Below are positions 45,785-54,933 of a DNA stretch of 64,000 nucleotides, piece by piece; position 1 is the stretch's first letter, and each line of letters opens with the position of its first letter. The notes under the pieces are model-generated. The model was given only the letters and a program-made list of their open reading frames with translations, was not told the origin of the DNA and did not search any database. This DNA is from Fredinandcohnia onubensis. GTDB taxonomy: Bacteria > Bacillota > Bacilli > Bacillales > Bacillaceae_L. Both the position numbers and the translations under genes were made by a program. The DNA lies in the NCBI RefSeq assembly GCF_002734215.1, contig NZ_NSEB01000003.1, positions 17,523-81,522 on the forward strand, given 5' to 3'.

Positions 45785-46960
45785 CTATGAGCCAAGCACC
45801 GGGCTTTCCTGCTCTTTTACCCTGGTAATAAAAACCAATGCAAAAACTAGGCTCCCTGCTGCAGCAAGAAATAACACACTGAATCCAAACAGGTCAATTA
45901 AGTATCCAAGAGTCGGGGGTGACGTGATCGCTGCCAATGAGGAAACTAAATAATAAAGCCCCGTTCTCGTTCCGAAGCTTTTTTCACTTCCCGTCGAAAC
46001 AATAAAGGGGTATGCGTTAATGTTAACAAATGCCCAAAATATGCCTCCCAAAAATAAAATCGCCCTCAAGAGAATAACCGAATCAACCCAGTTTAATAGT
46101 AAAAACGAAACAATTAGCCCAATGACACCGATGACAATAACTTTTTTCTTGCCAATTTTTGCACCTAGGAGGCCACTTGGAATGGCTGAAATCACAAAAC
46201 TTAATGAAAAAAAAGTAAGTGAAAAAGCAGAAGCGCTTCTGGAAAGACCTAATTCATTTACACCATATAGGGTAAACAAAGCCTCCATTCCTTGTATGGC
46301 AATAAACCAAAAAAAGATAGCTGCCAAGAGGTACATCGTCGAGGCATTCAATTCTTCCTTATAATTTATCCTTGGTATAACTGTTTCTGTATAGGAAAGG
46401 GCATCACGTTGTTCTTTTATCTGTTTAAATACAATCCAAAGGGTGAGTAGGAAAACAACGGAAACGGCAAGAAATGGGAGAGTCTCATCGACGCTGAATA
46501 AGAATGAGCCGATACTAAATGCTAAGATAGCACCACAGCCCCCCATAAAATTGATAATTCCGTTTGCTTTTGTACGGTCTTGTTCTGGGGTGATATCGGG
46601 CATCAAAGCTATCGTAGGGGAACGGAAAATCGACATCGATAAGTTCATACATAACATAAATATCAGTAAGGATATTAGCCCAGTGTGGAAGGGAATGAGG
46701 GTGTAAAATAGGGCTGCAAGTGGCACACCAACAAGTAAATAAGGCATCCTGCGTCCAAAGCGAGTTCGAGTTCGATCACTTAATTGTCCAATATACGGCT
46801 GTAAAAAGAGAGCAATATAATTATCGATGGTCATAAGAAACCCGATCAAAGCTGTACTAGTAATGAAATTATCCAGAAAAAAAGGAACAAATCCGTTATA
46901 CAAAGACCATCCTAGACTAATGCTAAAAAAGCCAAACCCTAATAACCAAGTTTTTTTCAT
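45785..46960 (-). CDS. MFS transporter, sugar-type (SLC45/GPH-like)
   Basis: A 391-residue 12-helix transporter. DRTRTRFGRRMPYLLVG (about 62-78) is the loop motif typical of the sucrose/SLC45 and GPH-like carriers rather than of drug pumps, so a sugar or glycoside is the likely substrate. AAGGAG lies before the ATG. Monocistronic, with a palindrome just upstream that may be its operator. Confidence 0.83.
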   Translation of the reverse strand: MKKTWLLGFGFFSISLGWSLYNGFVPFFLDNFITSTALIGFLMTIDNYIALFLQPYIGQLSDRTRTRFGRRMPYLLVGVPLAALFYTLIPFHTGLISLLIFMLCMNLSMSIFRSPTIALMPDITPEQDRTKANGIINFMGGCGAILAFSIGSFLFSVDETLPFLAVSVVFLLTLWIVFKQIKEQRDALSYTETVIPRINYKEELNASTMYLLAAIFFWFIAIQGMEALFTLYGVNELGLSRSASAFSLTFFSLSFVISAIPSGLLGAKIGKKKVIVIGVIGLIVSFLLLNWVDSVILLRAILFLGGIFWAFVNINAYPFIVSTGSEKSFGTRTGLYYLVSSLAAITSPPTLGYLIDLFGFSVLFLAAAGSLVFALVFITRVKEQESPVLGS

Positions 46961-46982
46961 GCTCGCTCTCCTTGATGTAGAT

Positions 46983-47004
46983 CAAATGCGCCTTGGCGTA
47001 TTTG
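46983..47004. promoter_or_regulatory. Palindromic candidate operator upstream of the MFS gene
   Basis: Arms CAAATGCGCC and GGCGTATTTG are complementary in nine of ten positions with only two bases between them, a symmetric 22-bp site. It lies about 20 bases before the MFS start, inside the likely leader. Confidence 0.5.
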
Positions 47005-47186
47005 TACCCATTGGGACTTCTACTGAATATATCAAACATACTTCTAATTTATGCCAGATCATAGTGCTTTTTGCCTGTTTTTATACCTATTCTTTAAGAT
47101 TTGTTTCATTTGTTTAAAGCGCGAAAATAATGTATCGTAGACAATATGTGATTGAGCAAAAGTGAGATAGAAAGTGGGAAGATGAA

Positions 47187-47966
47187 ATGAAAGAACGTAG
47201 CTTAATTTTTTTTGACATAGATGGAACACTCTTGAACCATGATAAAAAACTGCCATCTTCAACGAAGGAAGCCATCTTTAAACTAAAGGAACTCGGACAT
47301 GAAGTTGCGATTGCTACTGGCCGTGCTCCTTTTATGTTTGAAGACCTTCGCGAAGAGCTAGGAATCGGTACATATGTTAGCTACAATGGGCAGTATGTTG
47401 TGTTAAACGGTGAAGAAATCTATACAAATCCGTTAAATGAAGAAGCCCTTATTCAATTAACTGAAAAGGCACTTGCCAACAATCATCCGATCGTTTACAT
47501 GGACCACGAGGACATGAAAGCAAATGTGCCTGAACATGAATTTATTACGGAAAGCATTGCAACATTAAAAATCAAAAGTTTTCCAACCTATGATCCAAAG
47601 TATTATGAAGGACGTAAATTGTTCCAATCGTTATTATTTGTCCAAGAAGGCGAAGAAGGGCAATATGAAAAAGAATACAAGGACTTTGATTTTGTGCGCT
47701 GGCATCCGGTTTCTGTAGACGTCATCCCAAGCGGGGGTTCAAAAGCAAACGGAATAGAGAAACTTGTTGATAAAATAGGGATTCCTTCAGAACGCATTTA
47801 TGCCTTTGGCGATGGGTTAAATGATATGGAAATGCTCACCACTGTTCAAAATAGTGTAGCCATGGGGAACGGACTGGACGAAGTAAAAGAAGTAGCGAAG
47901 TACGTAACCAAATCAGTTGAGGAAGACGGAATCCTACACGGACTAAAAATGGTAGGGTTGTTATAG
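47187..47966 (+). CDS. HAD-family (Cof-type) phosphatase
   Basis: A 259-residue haloacid-dehalogenase-like hydrolase with the nucleophile motif FFDIDGTLL (first aspartate), the cap of Cof/type IIB phosphatases, and the closing GDGLNDMEML motif. These enzymes remove phosphate from sugar phosphates, flavin or nucleotide-like compounds. Monocistronic; divergent from the MFS gene. Confidence 0.9.
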   Translation: MKERSLIFFDIDGTLLNHDKKLPSSTKEAIFKLKELGHEVAIATGRAPFMFEDLREELGIGTYVSYNGQYVVLNGEEIYTNPLNEEALIQLTEKALANNHPIVYMDHEDMKANVPEHEFITESIATLKIKSFPTYDPKYYEGRKLFQSLLFVQEGEEGQYEKEYKDFDFVRWHPVSVDVIPSGGSKANGIEKLVDKIGIPSERIYAFGDGLNDMEMLTTVQNSVAMGNGLDEVKEVAKYVTKSVEEDGILHGLKMVGLL

Positions 47967-47989
47967 AAATAGTCGTGAACCAAAATGAA

Positions 47990-48030
47990 AAGAGCAAAAG
48001 CACGAAAAACCTTGTTGCTTTCGCTCTTTT
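47990..48030. terminator. Bidirectional terminator after the HAD gene
   Basis: AAAGAGC and GCTCTTT pair at the base of a longer imperfect stem (AAAAGCA with TGCTTT inside), with T runs on both strands. Confidence 0.8.
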
Positions 48031-48043
48031 TATGTTTCATCAT

Positions 48044-48979
48044 TCATGATTTAAAGATATCATCTATATCCTGAATTTCTTTTGGTGTTAATGTTATTTC
48101 TAAAGCTTTAAGGTTACTAACAATTTGTTCCGGTCGTTTTGCCCCAGGGATAACAGAATCAATTCCATCACGACTTAAGTACCAGGCAAGGACAAGATGT
48201 GCCATTTCAACATTTTTTGATTCGGATATGGTTCGTAATTGCTCTACCTTTTCAAGATTTTGCAGGTATGATTCCGCTTTAAAATAAGGTAATCTTGCTC
48301 GAAGGTCAGTGAATGTGGAGTCCTTTGAAAACTTACCGGTTAGCAAACCTGCTGCTAAAGGATAAAATTGTATAAACGAAATATTGTTCTCAATCGTGTA
48401 AGGTATAATGTCATTTTCTAATCCTCTATCTAATAAATGATATCCACCCTGATATACATCTACGTAACCGTCCTGGTTCGCTTCTCTTAGTTGATCTATT
48501 GAAAAGTTTGATACCCCGATTACTCGTATTTTCCCTTCGTCTTTAAGCTCTTTCAAAGCACCGATAGCCTCAGCTTTAGGCGTTGTTTTATCGGGTTTGT
48601 GAATATAATAGATATCAATATAGTCTGTTTTTAAGCGCTTTAGGCTTTCTTCAACCTCTTGCTTTAGGAAAGAAGGGGAGTTATCAAATTGTATTTTTTG
48701 ATTAATAAGCTTGGGGCCACCCTTTGTTGCAATAATGACATCAGCGCGATTTTTCTTCTCACTTACAACTTCACCAATCAATTCTTCTGACCTTCCAAAT
48801 CCATAGCTATATGCCGTATCTATAAAATTGATTTCATGATGAAATGCTGTTCTTACTAAATCTTTCCCAACCTCATCATCGAGGTTTGAATAGATATTAT
48901 GACCACCAATCGCATTTGCTCCCAACCCGATTGGATTAATATATATATCGGTTCTACCTAAACGAACTTGTTTTGTCAT
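48044..48979 (-). CDS. Aldo/keto reductase in the lsr cluster
   Basis: A 311-residue NADPH-dependent reductase with the family's catalytic tetrad: aspartate and tyrosine in DTAYSYGFGRSE, lysine in ATKGGPK and histidine in YYIHKPD. ATG 48979 has AGAGGAG nine bases upstream; ATG 48988 lies directly on that site. It is the last of four minus-strand genes (lsrR, lsrK, cupin, reductase) with gaps of 29-59 bases. Reduction of the reactive dicarbonyl/ketone intermediates of AI-2 metabolism is an attractive but unproven role. Confidence 0.88.
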   Translation of the reverse strand: MTKQVRLGRTDIYINPIGLGANAIGGHNIYSNLDDEVGKDLVRTAFHHEINFIDTAYSYGFGRSEELIGEVVSEKKNRADVIIATKGGPKLINQKIQFDNSPSFLKQEVEESLKRLKTDYIDIYYIHKPDKTTPKAEAIGALKELKDEGKIRVIGVSNFSIDQLREANQDGYVDVYQGGYHLLDRGLENDIIPYTIENNISFIQFYPLAAGLLTGKFSKDSTFTDLRARLPYFKAESYLQNLEKVEQLRTISESKNVEMAHLVLAWYLSRDGIDSVIPGAKRPEQIVSNLKALEITLTPKEIQDIDDIFKS

Positions 48980-49008
48980 GTAAAGCATCTCCTCTAAGCG
49001 AAAACATT

Positions 49009-49362
49009 TTATTTCAAGGGCTTATAATCAACATCAACTTTATCTTTTTCCTGATAAGGGGAGAGCATAAATGCGGCCTTAAAATTTGTTTCCCCTTTAT
49101 TCACAAGATAATGAACTTTTTTCGGCTCGACATGGATAAAATCCCCTTTAGTGCAATTGAAAACTTCGCCATCGATGTGGATTTCCAATTCGCCTTCAAG
49201 AATAAAGAAATTTTCCTCCATAACATTATGGTAATGGGCAGGGAAGTCTTGACCAGGTTTTAAAACGACTACACCAAAGTTCATTCTTGGACCTCTTTGA
49301 AGATATTTCGGACCACTATCACCAAATCTGTATTCCTTTTCGCTCTCATTAATAACCGTCAT
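49009..49362 (-). CDS. Cupin-domain protein in the lsr cluster
   Basis: A 117-residue single-domain cupin. The two metal-binding motifs are complete: HYHNVMEENFFILEG (H-x-H-x4-E-x6-G pattern) and the downstream histidine of PKKVHYLVN. ATG 49362 has GGAG eight bases upstream; GTG 49371 overlaps that site. It lies 59 bases after lsrK and 29 before the reductase gene. Because the cluster has no lsrG, this protein is a candidate for the isomerisation step on phospho-AI-2, by inference only. Confidence 0.82.
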   Translation of the reverse strand: MTVINESEKEYRFGDSGPKYLQRGPRMNFGVVVLKPGQDFPAHYHNVMEENFFILEGELEIHIDGEVFNCTKGDFIHVEPKKVHYLVNKGETNFKAAFMLSPYQEKDKVDVDYKPLK

Positions 49363-49421
49363 TGTTATCACTCCAAGTCGCTTATTTTAAGCCTAATATT
49401 CGGGCGCAAATTCGCCGAGGC

Positions 49422-50990
49422 TCATTTGATTCCAGGTGCTATCCACATATGCTCAGTTAAACCACTATTTGCTAATTCAAGCTGATGCTTGTAAATGTCC
49501 TTCCACTTACTGAATAACTCATCATACACTTCCCGATTTTCTTGATTTGGTAAATAGGTTCTTTCGAAATGAATGACTTTTGCTATAGCATCATTAAAAT
49601 CCTCATAGACCTTCGCGCCCACACCTGCACAAATAGCGGCACCTAGGGCAGTCGATTCCTTTACAACCGGAACTTTTATAGGTTTATTAAGGACATCGGA
49701 AACAATCTGGCACCACAACTCACTTTTCGAAGCTCCACCCGCAAAAATAATTGATTCAGGGGAAGTATTTGTTAAAGCATTAACCAATTCGATATTCCCT
49801 TTTGTTACAAAAGCTGAATTTTCCATAATAGATCTATAAAAGCTTGCTTTGTTATACTTCTGGGAATCAAGTTTAAAATTAATAAAACCAGGGGCGGCAT
49901 GCTTCCAAGATTTATAGTTCATTTGATCTGAAAAAGTGCATAGCAACCCAAAGCTTCCGGCAGGAATGTTTTGTGCTCGTTTTTCCATCTGAACATAAAT
50001 ACTTTCTCCGGTTTTATCTTGAATGTCCTTTTCAAGCTCACAAAAACTATCTCTAAACCATCTCATCACTAAGCCTGGAAAAAAGGCAATTGCTTCGTAT
50101 TGCCAAGTATTAGGTACAGCATGGCAATTAATTCGAACTCTGCATTCATCGTCGATTTCAACATGATTTGTCGTATATTCGTACTGCCAGAAGCTCCCTC
50201 CAAAAATAGCGGCATCTCCTTCATTAATAACCCCTACACCAATACAACCAAGCTGCGCATCTCCACCTCCAGCAACAACAATTGTTTGAGGGCTTAATCC
50301 TGTAAGCGTTGCCATTTTATTCGTTACGTTTCCAATTACCGTACCACTTTCATATACAATTGGAAAAATATCATTTCTCAAGTTTACTTTTTCGGCGATA
50401 CTTGGATCCCATAACCTGCTTTTTAAATCAAAGAGTCCAGTAGTACAGCCGTTTGAAGGCTCGACTGAGATTATATCTGTGAGACGATAGGTTATCCAGT
50501 CATTAAGCATCGTTACGTATTTTATCTTTTCGTATGTGTCAGGGAGGTTATTTTTAACCCAAAGTATTCGAGGGATGGCACCTAAGGAAAATGTCTGACC
50601 AGAGAGTTTATAAATCTCGGATTCTAGTGAATCGCTCTGGCTATATAGATTTGCAACTTCATTGGTTGAACGTGAGTCAACATTCGCACATGCCCATAAT
50701 TCCTTGCCTTTGTCATCATATAAAACGATGGCTTCTCTCATACTAGTCGTAGAAATGGCAAGTATATCACTTGGGTCTATTTTACTTTTGTCGATCGTTT
50801 CTTTGATGAGGTCAGTAATGATACTGATATTTTTATTGATATCAAAATCCATAGAGCCTGGATATCTTTTATCTTCATGATGTGTCCATTCAGCCTGTGA
50901 AACGCAAACCTCTTGGCCAGTTGTGTCAAATAAGATTACTCTCACACTTCCAGTTCCAGCATCGATAGCCATTAGGAATTTCCCCTTCAT
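49422..50990 (-). CDS. lsrK: Autoinducer-2 kinase LsrK
   Basis: Phosphorylates imported AI-2 to phospho-AI-2, the inducer of the lsr genes. The 522-residue FGGY-type kinase starts with the ATP-binding motif AIDAGTGSVRVILFD, and VVAGGGDAQLGCIGVG and FAGGASKSELWCQIVSD are the later phosphate and adenosine motifs. Length and genetic position (between lsrR and divergent lsrACDBF) fit LsrK. ATG 50990 is given; ATG 50972, also with a good ribosome binding site, is an alternative. Confidence 0.92.
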   Translation of the reverse strand: MKGKFLMAIDAGTGSVRVILFDTTGQEVCVSQAEWTHHEDKRYPGSMDFDINKNISIITDLIKETIDKSKIDPSDILAISTTSMREAIVLYDDKGKELWACANVDSRSTNEVANLYSQSDSLESEIYKLSGQTFSLGAIPRILWVKNNLPDTYEKIKYVTMLNDWITYRLTDIISVEPSNGCTTGLFDLKSRLWDPSIAEKVNLRNDIFPIVYESGTVIGNVTNKMATLTGLSPQTIVVAGGGDAQLGCIGVGVINEGDAAIFGGSFWQYEYTTNHVEIDDECRVRINCHAVPNTWQYEAIAFFPGLVMRWFRDSFCELEKDIQDKTGESIYVQMEKRAQNIPAGSFGLLCTFSDQMNYKSWKHAAPGFINFKLDSQKYNKASFYRSIMENSAFVTKGNIELVNALTNTSPESIIFAGGASKSELWCQIVSDVLNKPIKVPVVKESTALGAAICAGVGAKVYEDFNDAIAKVIHFERTYLPNQENREVYDELFSKWKDIYKHQLELANSGLTEHMWIAPGIK

Positions 50991-51029
50991 TCCTATTTCC
51001 CCCTTATCAAAAAAGATAGTGTTCTCTCT

Positions 51030-51947
51030 TTATATCAAACCTTGGGCAACTGATTCATCAGTAATTAGAACATCAATATATCCCCCCTTAAGTGCACCAA
51101 TTATTGCATCTTTTTTTTCAAGGCCGCCAGCAACAGCTACTACATGATTAAGGGATTTTAGTACATCAATTTCAGTACTAATTAGTTGTTTATGAAAATC
51201 TAAATCTAAAACATTGCCATTGATGTCGTAAAACTGGCATAGTAAATCGCCAACTGCACCTTTTGACTTTAATATTTCAAAGTCATTTGTATTGAAATAG
51301 CCTTCTTTAATTAAGGTGGCTCGATCATTCAGAGCGCCTATTCCGATTACTGTTAAATTCGTATACGGTATCATATCTAATATTTTGCTTACTGATTGTT
51401 CCTTTCGTAAATGCTCTGCAATATTTTTAGAGGAAACGATTAAGGGGGAAGGAACAATGTAATGATTGTAGTTAGGGTTCGTATAGTAGTCTGATCTCGT
51501 ATCGATAGCAGTAGGCATGTAGAATTTTACACCGCCAGAAAGAGAAACAAATGTCACTTTGTATTTTGTTGAGATACGCAAATGTCCTAAAGTTCTAGAT
51601 ACAGCTTCTCCGTAACCAATACTTAACATCGTATCACTTGTAATTCGATCTTCTATATACTGGGCAGCAGCTATCGTTAAACTTTCAACATTCTTTTGAT
51701 TTGACGTAGGTACAATGATGATATCCTTTAGATTATATTTTTTCTTAATCTTATTTTGGAGACTAAGATTCTCAATTTCTTCCAGGTTGATTTTAAATTG
51801 TATCACATTGTTTGTTTTTGCTTTTTCAAGGTATTTAATAACCTTCATTCTTGATAAATTAAGAGATTCTGATATCTCATTCTGCGTTAAACCTTCAATA
51901 TAATATTGCCACGCAATTTTTACGATTAAGTCATTTTCATAGTTCAT
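51030..51947 (-). CDS. lsrR: Transcriptional repressor LsrR
   Basis: A 305-residue SorC/DeoR-type regulator: an N-terminal helix-turn-helix (about 18-45, LTQNEISESLNLSRMKVIKY) and a C-terminal sugar-phosphate-binding domain with VTFVSLSGGVKFYM. It should repress the lsr operons until phospho-AI-2 binds. ATG 51947 has AAGAAGAG upstream; GTG 51956 is less well placed. Divergent from lsrA, with the shared control region between. Confidence 0.9.
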   Translation of the reverse strand: MNYENDLIVKIAWQYYIEGLTQNEISESLNLSRMKVIKYLEKAKTNNVIQFKINLEEIENLSLQNKIKKKYNLKDIIIVPTSNQKNVESLTIAAAQYIEDRITSDTMLSIGYGEAVSRTLGHLRISTKYKVTFVSLSGGVKFYMPTAIDTRSDYYTNPNYNHYIVPSPLIVSSKNIAEHLRKEQSVSKILDMIPYTNLTVIGIGALNDRATLIKEGYFNTNDFEILKSKGAVGDLLCQFYDINGNVLDLDFHKQLISTEIDVLKSLNHVVAVAGGLEKKDAIIGALKGGYIDVLITDESVAQGLI

Positions 51948-52221
51948 TATAATCACTCTTCTTAACTATATTTTTGGTTAATACAATTTATTCATATGCC
52001 AACAAATGTTCAAAAATGATACAAACATAACATCCCAATTTCCAAAGTTCATGAAAAACCATTTACAGAAAAAACCTTTTATTATTATGCGAATAATCTC
52101 GAGACTAGGAATATATATGTAATATAAAAGTTCTATGACTTATAAAATTTTAATAATTATGAAAATGGATAATTTTATCCTGCCTTAATAAAATGTTTTA
52201 AAACCAATCTAAAACCGCTAA
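51948..52221. promoter_or_regulatory. Divergent lsrR/lsrA control region
   Basis: AT-rich region of about 320 bases with the promoters of both lsr transcripts. It should contain LsrR operators, but I could not identify them reliably; TGTT-N13-AACA near 52005-52025 is one loose candidate. No reading frame. Confidence 0.5.
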
Positions 52222-52236
52222 AAGAAAGCGATTACA
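52222..52236 (+). promoter_or_regulatory. Candidate cre site upstream of lsrA
   Basis: AAGAAAGCGATTACA matches 14 of 15 positions of WTGNAARCGNWWWCA. It lies 35 bases before the lsrA start, suitable for CcpA repression. Confidence 0.6.
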
Positions 52237-52270
52237 AAAATAGAGAGATTTTTAGGTATGGGGGGTTTTT

Positions 52271-53779
52271 ATGGAAGTGAAAAATAGGTTGGTAAGGCTA
52301 GACAATATCTATAAGACTTTTAACCGAAATGAAGTCCTTAAGGGTGTCTCTCTAGAAATTTATGAATCTGAAGTAATCTCGATTATCGGTGGAAATGGTG
52401 CTGGAAAGAGTACACTGATGAAGATTCTTACAGGAGTCTATAAAGCGGATAGTGGAAGTATAGAGGTAAATGGAGAGAAGATGAACCAATTTAATCCATC
52501 GATTGCGCACGAAAAAGGAATCTACTTGGTGCCTCAAGAACCCTTATTATTTCCAAATATGTCAGTTGAGCAAAATCTCACAATTGGGTTGAATAGGAAA
52601 AAACAAGAGGTAAGGGAGCAGGCAAAGAAATTAATTCACCAACTAGGCTGGGATTTGGATTTGAATAGATATGCAATTTCATTGTCAATTGCTGAGCAGC
52701 AACAAGTAGAAATCATAAAAGGTCTGTTAAGGAATGCGAAGATCCTTATTTTAGATGAACCAACATCTTCTCTAACATTTGCAGAGACGAAAAGCTTATT
52801 CAAACTAATTGAGAAGTTAAAGGCCGATGGTGTAGGAGTTTTTTATATCACTCATAGACTTGATGAGGTTTTTCAGATATCGACACATGCTGTCATTCTA
52901 CGAGACGGTAAAGTGACGTTAAAAGGTGAAATCCAGGACTTCACAAAAGAAATGTTAATTAATGGATTGTTACCAGTAGAAAGCAAACGAAACGGTAAAG
53001 AAGAATTTAGGAAAAGGTTCATAAATCGTGATAAAGAAGAACCGATCCTTAAGGTCAAAGATATTAGTGGTGATGGTTTTAAAAATATAAGCTTCGATGT
53101 TTATAAGGGGGAGGTAGTCGGCCTTGCAGGTCTTGTTGGGGCAGGTAGAACTGAAATTGCAGAGGCTATATATGGAATTAATAAGATAAGTAGCGGGAAA
53201 GTTTATTTGAATGGAAAGGATATTACGGACTTACCAGCAAACGAAACAATTGAAAGTGGCTTAGCCTATATTCCGGAGGATCGGTTTCTAAACGGAACTT
53301 TTTCAATTAGTTCGGTAAGTAGTAATATCACTGCACAAGTAATCAGAAATCAAGGCTTTTTCCTAAAGAAAGATTTGGAAGAAGCAATTACGAATGAATA
53401 CGTTAATAAATTAAGCATTAAAATAAGTAGCCAAAATGATGAAATTAAATCATTGTCTGGCGGAAATCAACAAAAAGTAATCATAGCCAGGATTTTATCA
53501 ACGAATCCACAGCTTATCATAATGGATGAACCTACCAGGGGAATTGATGCAGCAGCGAGAAGTGATATTTACTCGATTATCACTCAACTAAAAGAACAAG
53601 GATATTCGATTTTATTGGTCTCTTCAGATTTAGAAGAAATTGAAAGAATTAGTGATCGAATATATGCCATTTATCGTGGAACGTGTGAGGATTGTCTTGG
53701 ATTTGATGAGATTAATGCAACAAACGTGATGAGTGCTGCATTTGGAACATACAAGAATCCAGTTCAAAAAGGAGGATGA
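52271..53779 (+). CDS. lsrA: AI-2 import ABC ATPase LsrA
   Basis: A 502-residue ATPase with two fused nucleotide-binding domains, as in RbsA/LsrA. The first has Walker A GGNGAGKSTLM and Walker B ILILDEPTSSL; the second has the degenerate P-loop GLVGAGRTE and signature LSGGNQQKVIIAR, a usual asymmetry. GGGGGG lies before the ATG. First gene of lsrACDBF. Its stop abuts an unusual 150-base segment before lsrC. Confidence 0.92.
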   Translation: MEVKNRLVRLDNIYKTFNRNEVLKGVSLEIYESEVISIIGGNGAGKSTLMKILTGVYKADSGSIEVNGEKMNQFNPSIAHEKGIYLVPQEPLLFPNMSVEQNLTIGLNRKKQEVREQAKKLIHQLGWDLDLNRYAISLSIAEQQQVEIIKGLLRNAKILILDEPTSSLTFAETKSLFKLIEKLKADGVGVFYITHRLDEVFQISTHAVILRDGKVTLKGEIQDFTKEMLINGLLPVESKRNGKEEFRKRFINRDKEEPILKVKDISGDGFKNISFDVYKGEVVGLAGLVGAGRTEIAEAIYGINKISSGKVYLNGKDITDLPANETIESGLAYIPEDRFLNGTFSISSVSSNITAQVIRNQGFFLKKDLEEAITNEYVNKLSIKISSQNDEIKSLSGGNQQKVIIARILSTNPQLIIMDEPTRGIDAAARSDIYSIITQLKEQGYSILLVSSDLEEIERISDRIYAIYRGTCEDCLGFDEINATNVMSAAFGTYKNPVQKGG

Positions 53780-53931
53780 AAAGGACCGAGAAGATCAAGG
53801 CGGTGCAGCTTCGAGTACCGGAGCGTATGCAGTTAATACGTGAGGAACGGAGAAGCAAGCCAACGCAGAAATTCGATGCGTCATTTTTACCCGACTTTTT
53901 GAACATCCTCTTAAAGGAAGAAGTGATAGGC
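53780..53931 (+). other. Anomalous G+C-rich segment between lsrA and lsrC
   Basis: A reading frame in phase with lsrC runs through this segment from ATG 53776, but that ATG directly abuts GGAGG with no spacing, and the encoded 52 residues (KRTEKIKAVQLRVPERMQLI onward) are basic and unlike permeases. The first 102 bases count to about 52 percent G+C, well above the flanking genes. It may be a remnant of an inserted sequence or an N-terminal extension of LsrC. Confidence 0.55.
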
Positions 53932-54933
53932 ATGTCTAAAATCATCAATCTAACAAAGCATAGGGAATTTAGAACCATTATCTTCTTGATTATCATTTTT
54001 TTGCTGGTAGGTCTAGTTAACTCTGACTTTCTTGCTCTGGAAAATATACTAAATTCTGTGAAAAATAGTTTGCTATATATAGTCCTTGCTGTTGGATTGA
54101 CTTTCGTTCTATTGACAGGAGAAATTGATATCTCTGTTGGAGGTACTTTGGGACTAAGCGCTGCAGTAAGCGGTGTCATTGTGAGGGATGGAGGAAGTAT
54201 CTTCCTAGCATTTATTGTAGCGATTGCCATTGGCGCGTTGATCGGTTTAGTCAATGGAATAGGGGTTACAAAACTAAAAATATCTTCGTTCATTATGACT
54301 CTAGGTATGTTGGAAATTGTAAGGGTTGTACAAGTAATTTACACAGATGGAAAATGGATTGAAAATCTTCCTGCAAATTTCAAGCAGATCTCACAGATTG
54401 ATCTACTGGGAATGAATCTATTAGGGATTATTGTGATTTCAGCCGTTATTATCCTACATCTTTACTTGTCAAATAGTAGGAAAGGGAGGTACTTCTCGGC
54501 TATTGGTGATAATGAGGATGGAGCTATATTAATGGGAATACCCGTAATAAGGTATAAAATCATATCATTTGTCATTTGCGGAATCTCAGCTAGTTTAGCC
54601 GGACTCATCTTTGCAAGTCAGGTTGGTTTTATTTCAACCACTGCGGGGTTAGGGATAGAGATGACGGTAATCGCAGCCGCTGTTCTTGGAGGAGTCTCCT
54701 TAAGCGGGGGCATAGGTTCTGTCATTGGTGCGGCGATTGGAGCCATTATTATGAGTTCAATTAATTCGGCTTTAGTATTCTTAAAAGTTCCAGCATTTTG
54801 GAATGCCACAATCTCAGGGTCTCTATTGATCATTATTGTGGTAGTTGATGTACTCATTTTCCGTAGAGCTAATAAGAGGGCGAAAAAGGAAAGGTTAAAT
54901 GCGAGAGTGCTAACTTTGAAGGAGGAGGTGTGA
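53932..54933 (+). CDS. lsrC: AI-2 import permease LsrC
   Basis: A 334-residue sugar-type ABC permease (RbsC family) with about ten membrane segments; GLTFVLLTGEIDISVGGTLG and the GGVSLSGGIGSVIGA segment near the end are family motifs. I place the start at ATG 53932, where the homologous region begins, with GGAAGAAG upstream; the same frame is open back to 53776. It overlaps lsrD by four bases. Confidence 0.88.
   Translation: MSKIINLTKHREFRTIIFLIIIFLLVGLVNSDFLALENILNSVKNSLLYIVLAVGLTFVLLTGEIDISVGGTLGLSAAVSGVIVRDGGSIFLAFIVAIAIGALIGLVNGIGVTKLKISSFIMTLGMLEIVRVVQVIYTDGKWIENLPANFKQISQIDLLGMNLLGIIVISAVIILHLYLSNSRKGRYFSAIGDNEDGAILMGIPVIRYKIISFVICGISASLAGLIFASQVGFISTTAGLGIEMTVIAAAVLGGVSLSGGIGSVIGAAIGAIIMSSINSALVFLKVPAFWNATISGSLLIIIVVVDVLIFRRANKRAKKERLNARVLTLKEEV

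Noticed and set aside
53776-53931. N-terminal extension of LsrC as part of the gene
   Set aside because: The first ATG has no spacing from GGAGG, composition differs from the rest, and homologous permeases begin near 53932; kept as a separate anomalous segment.
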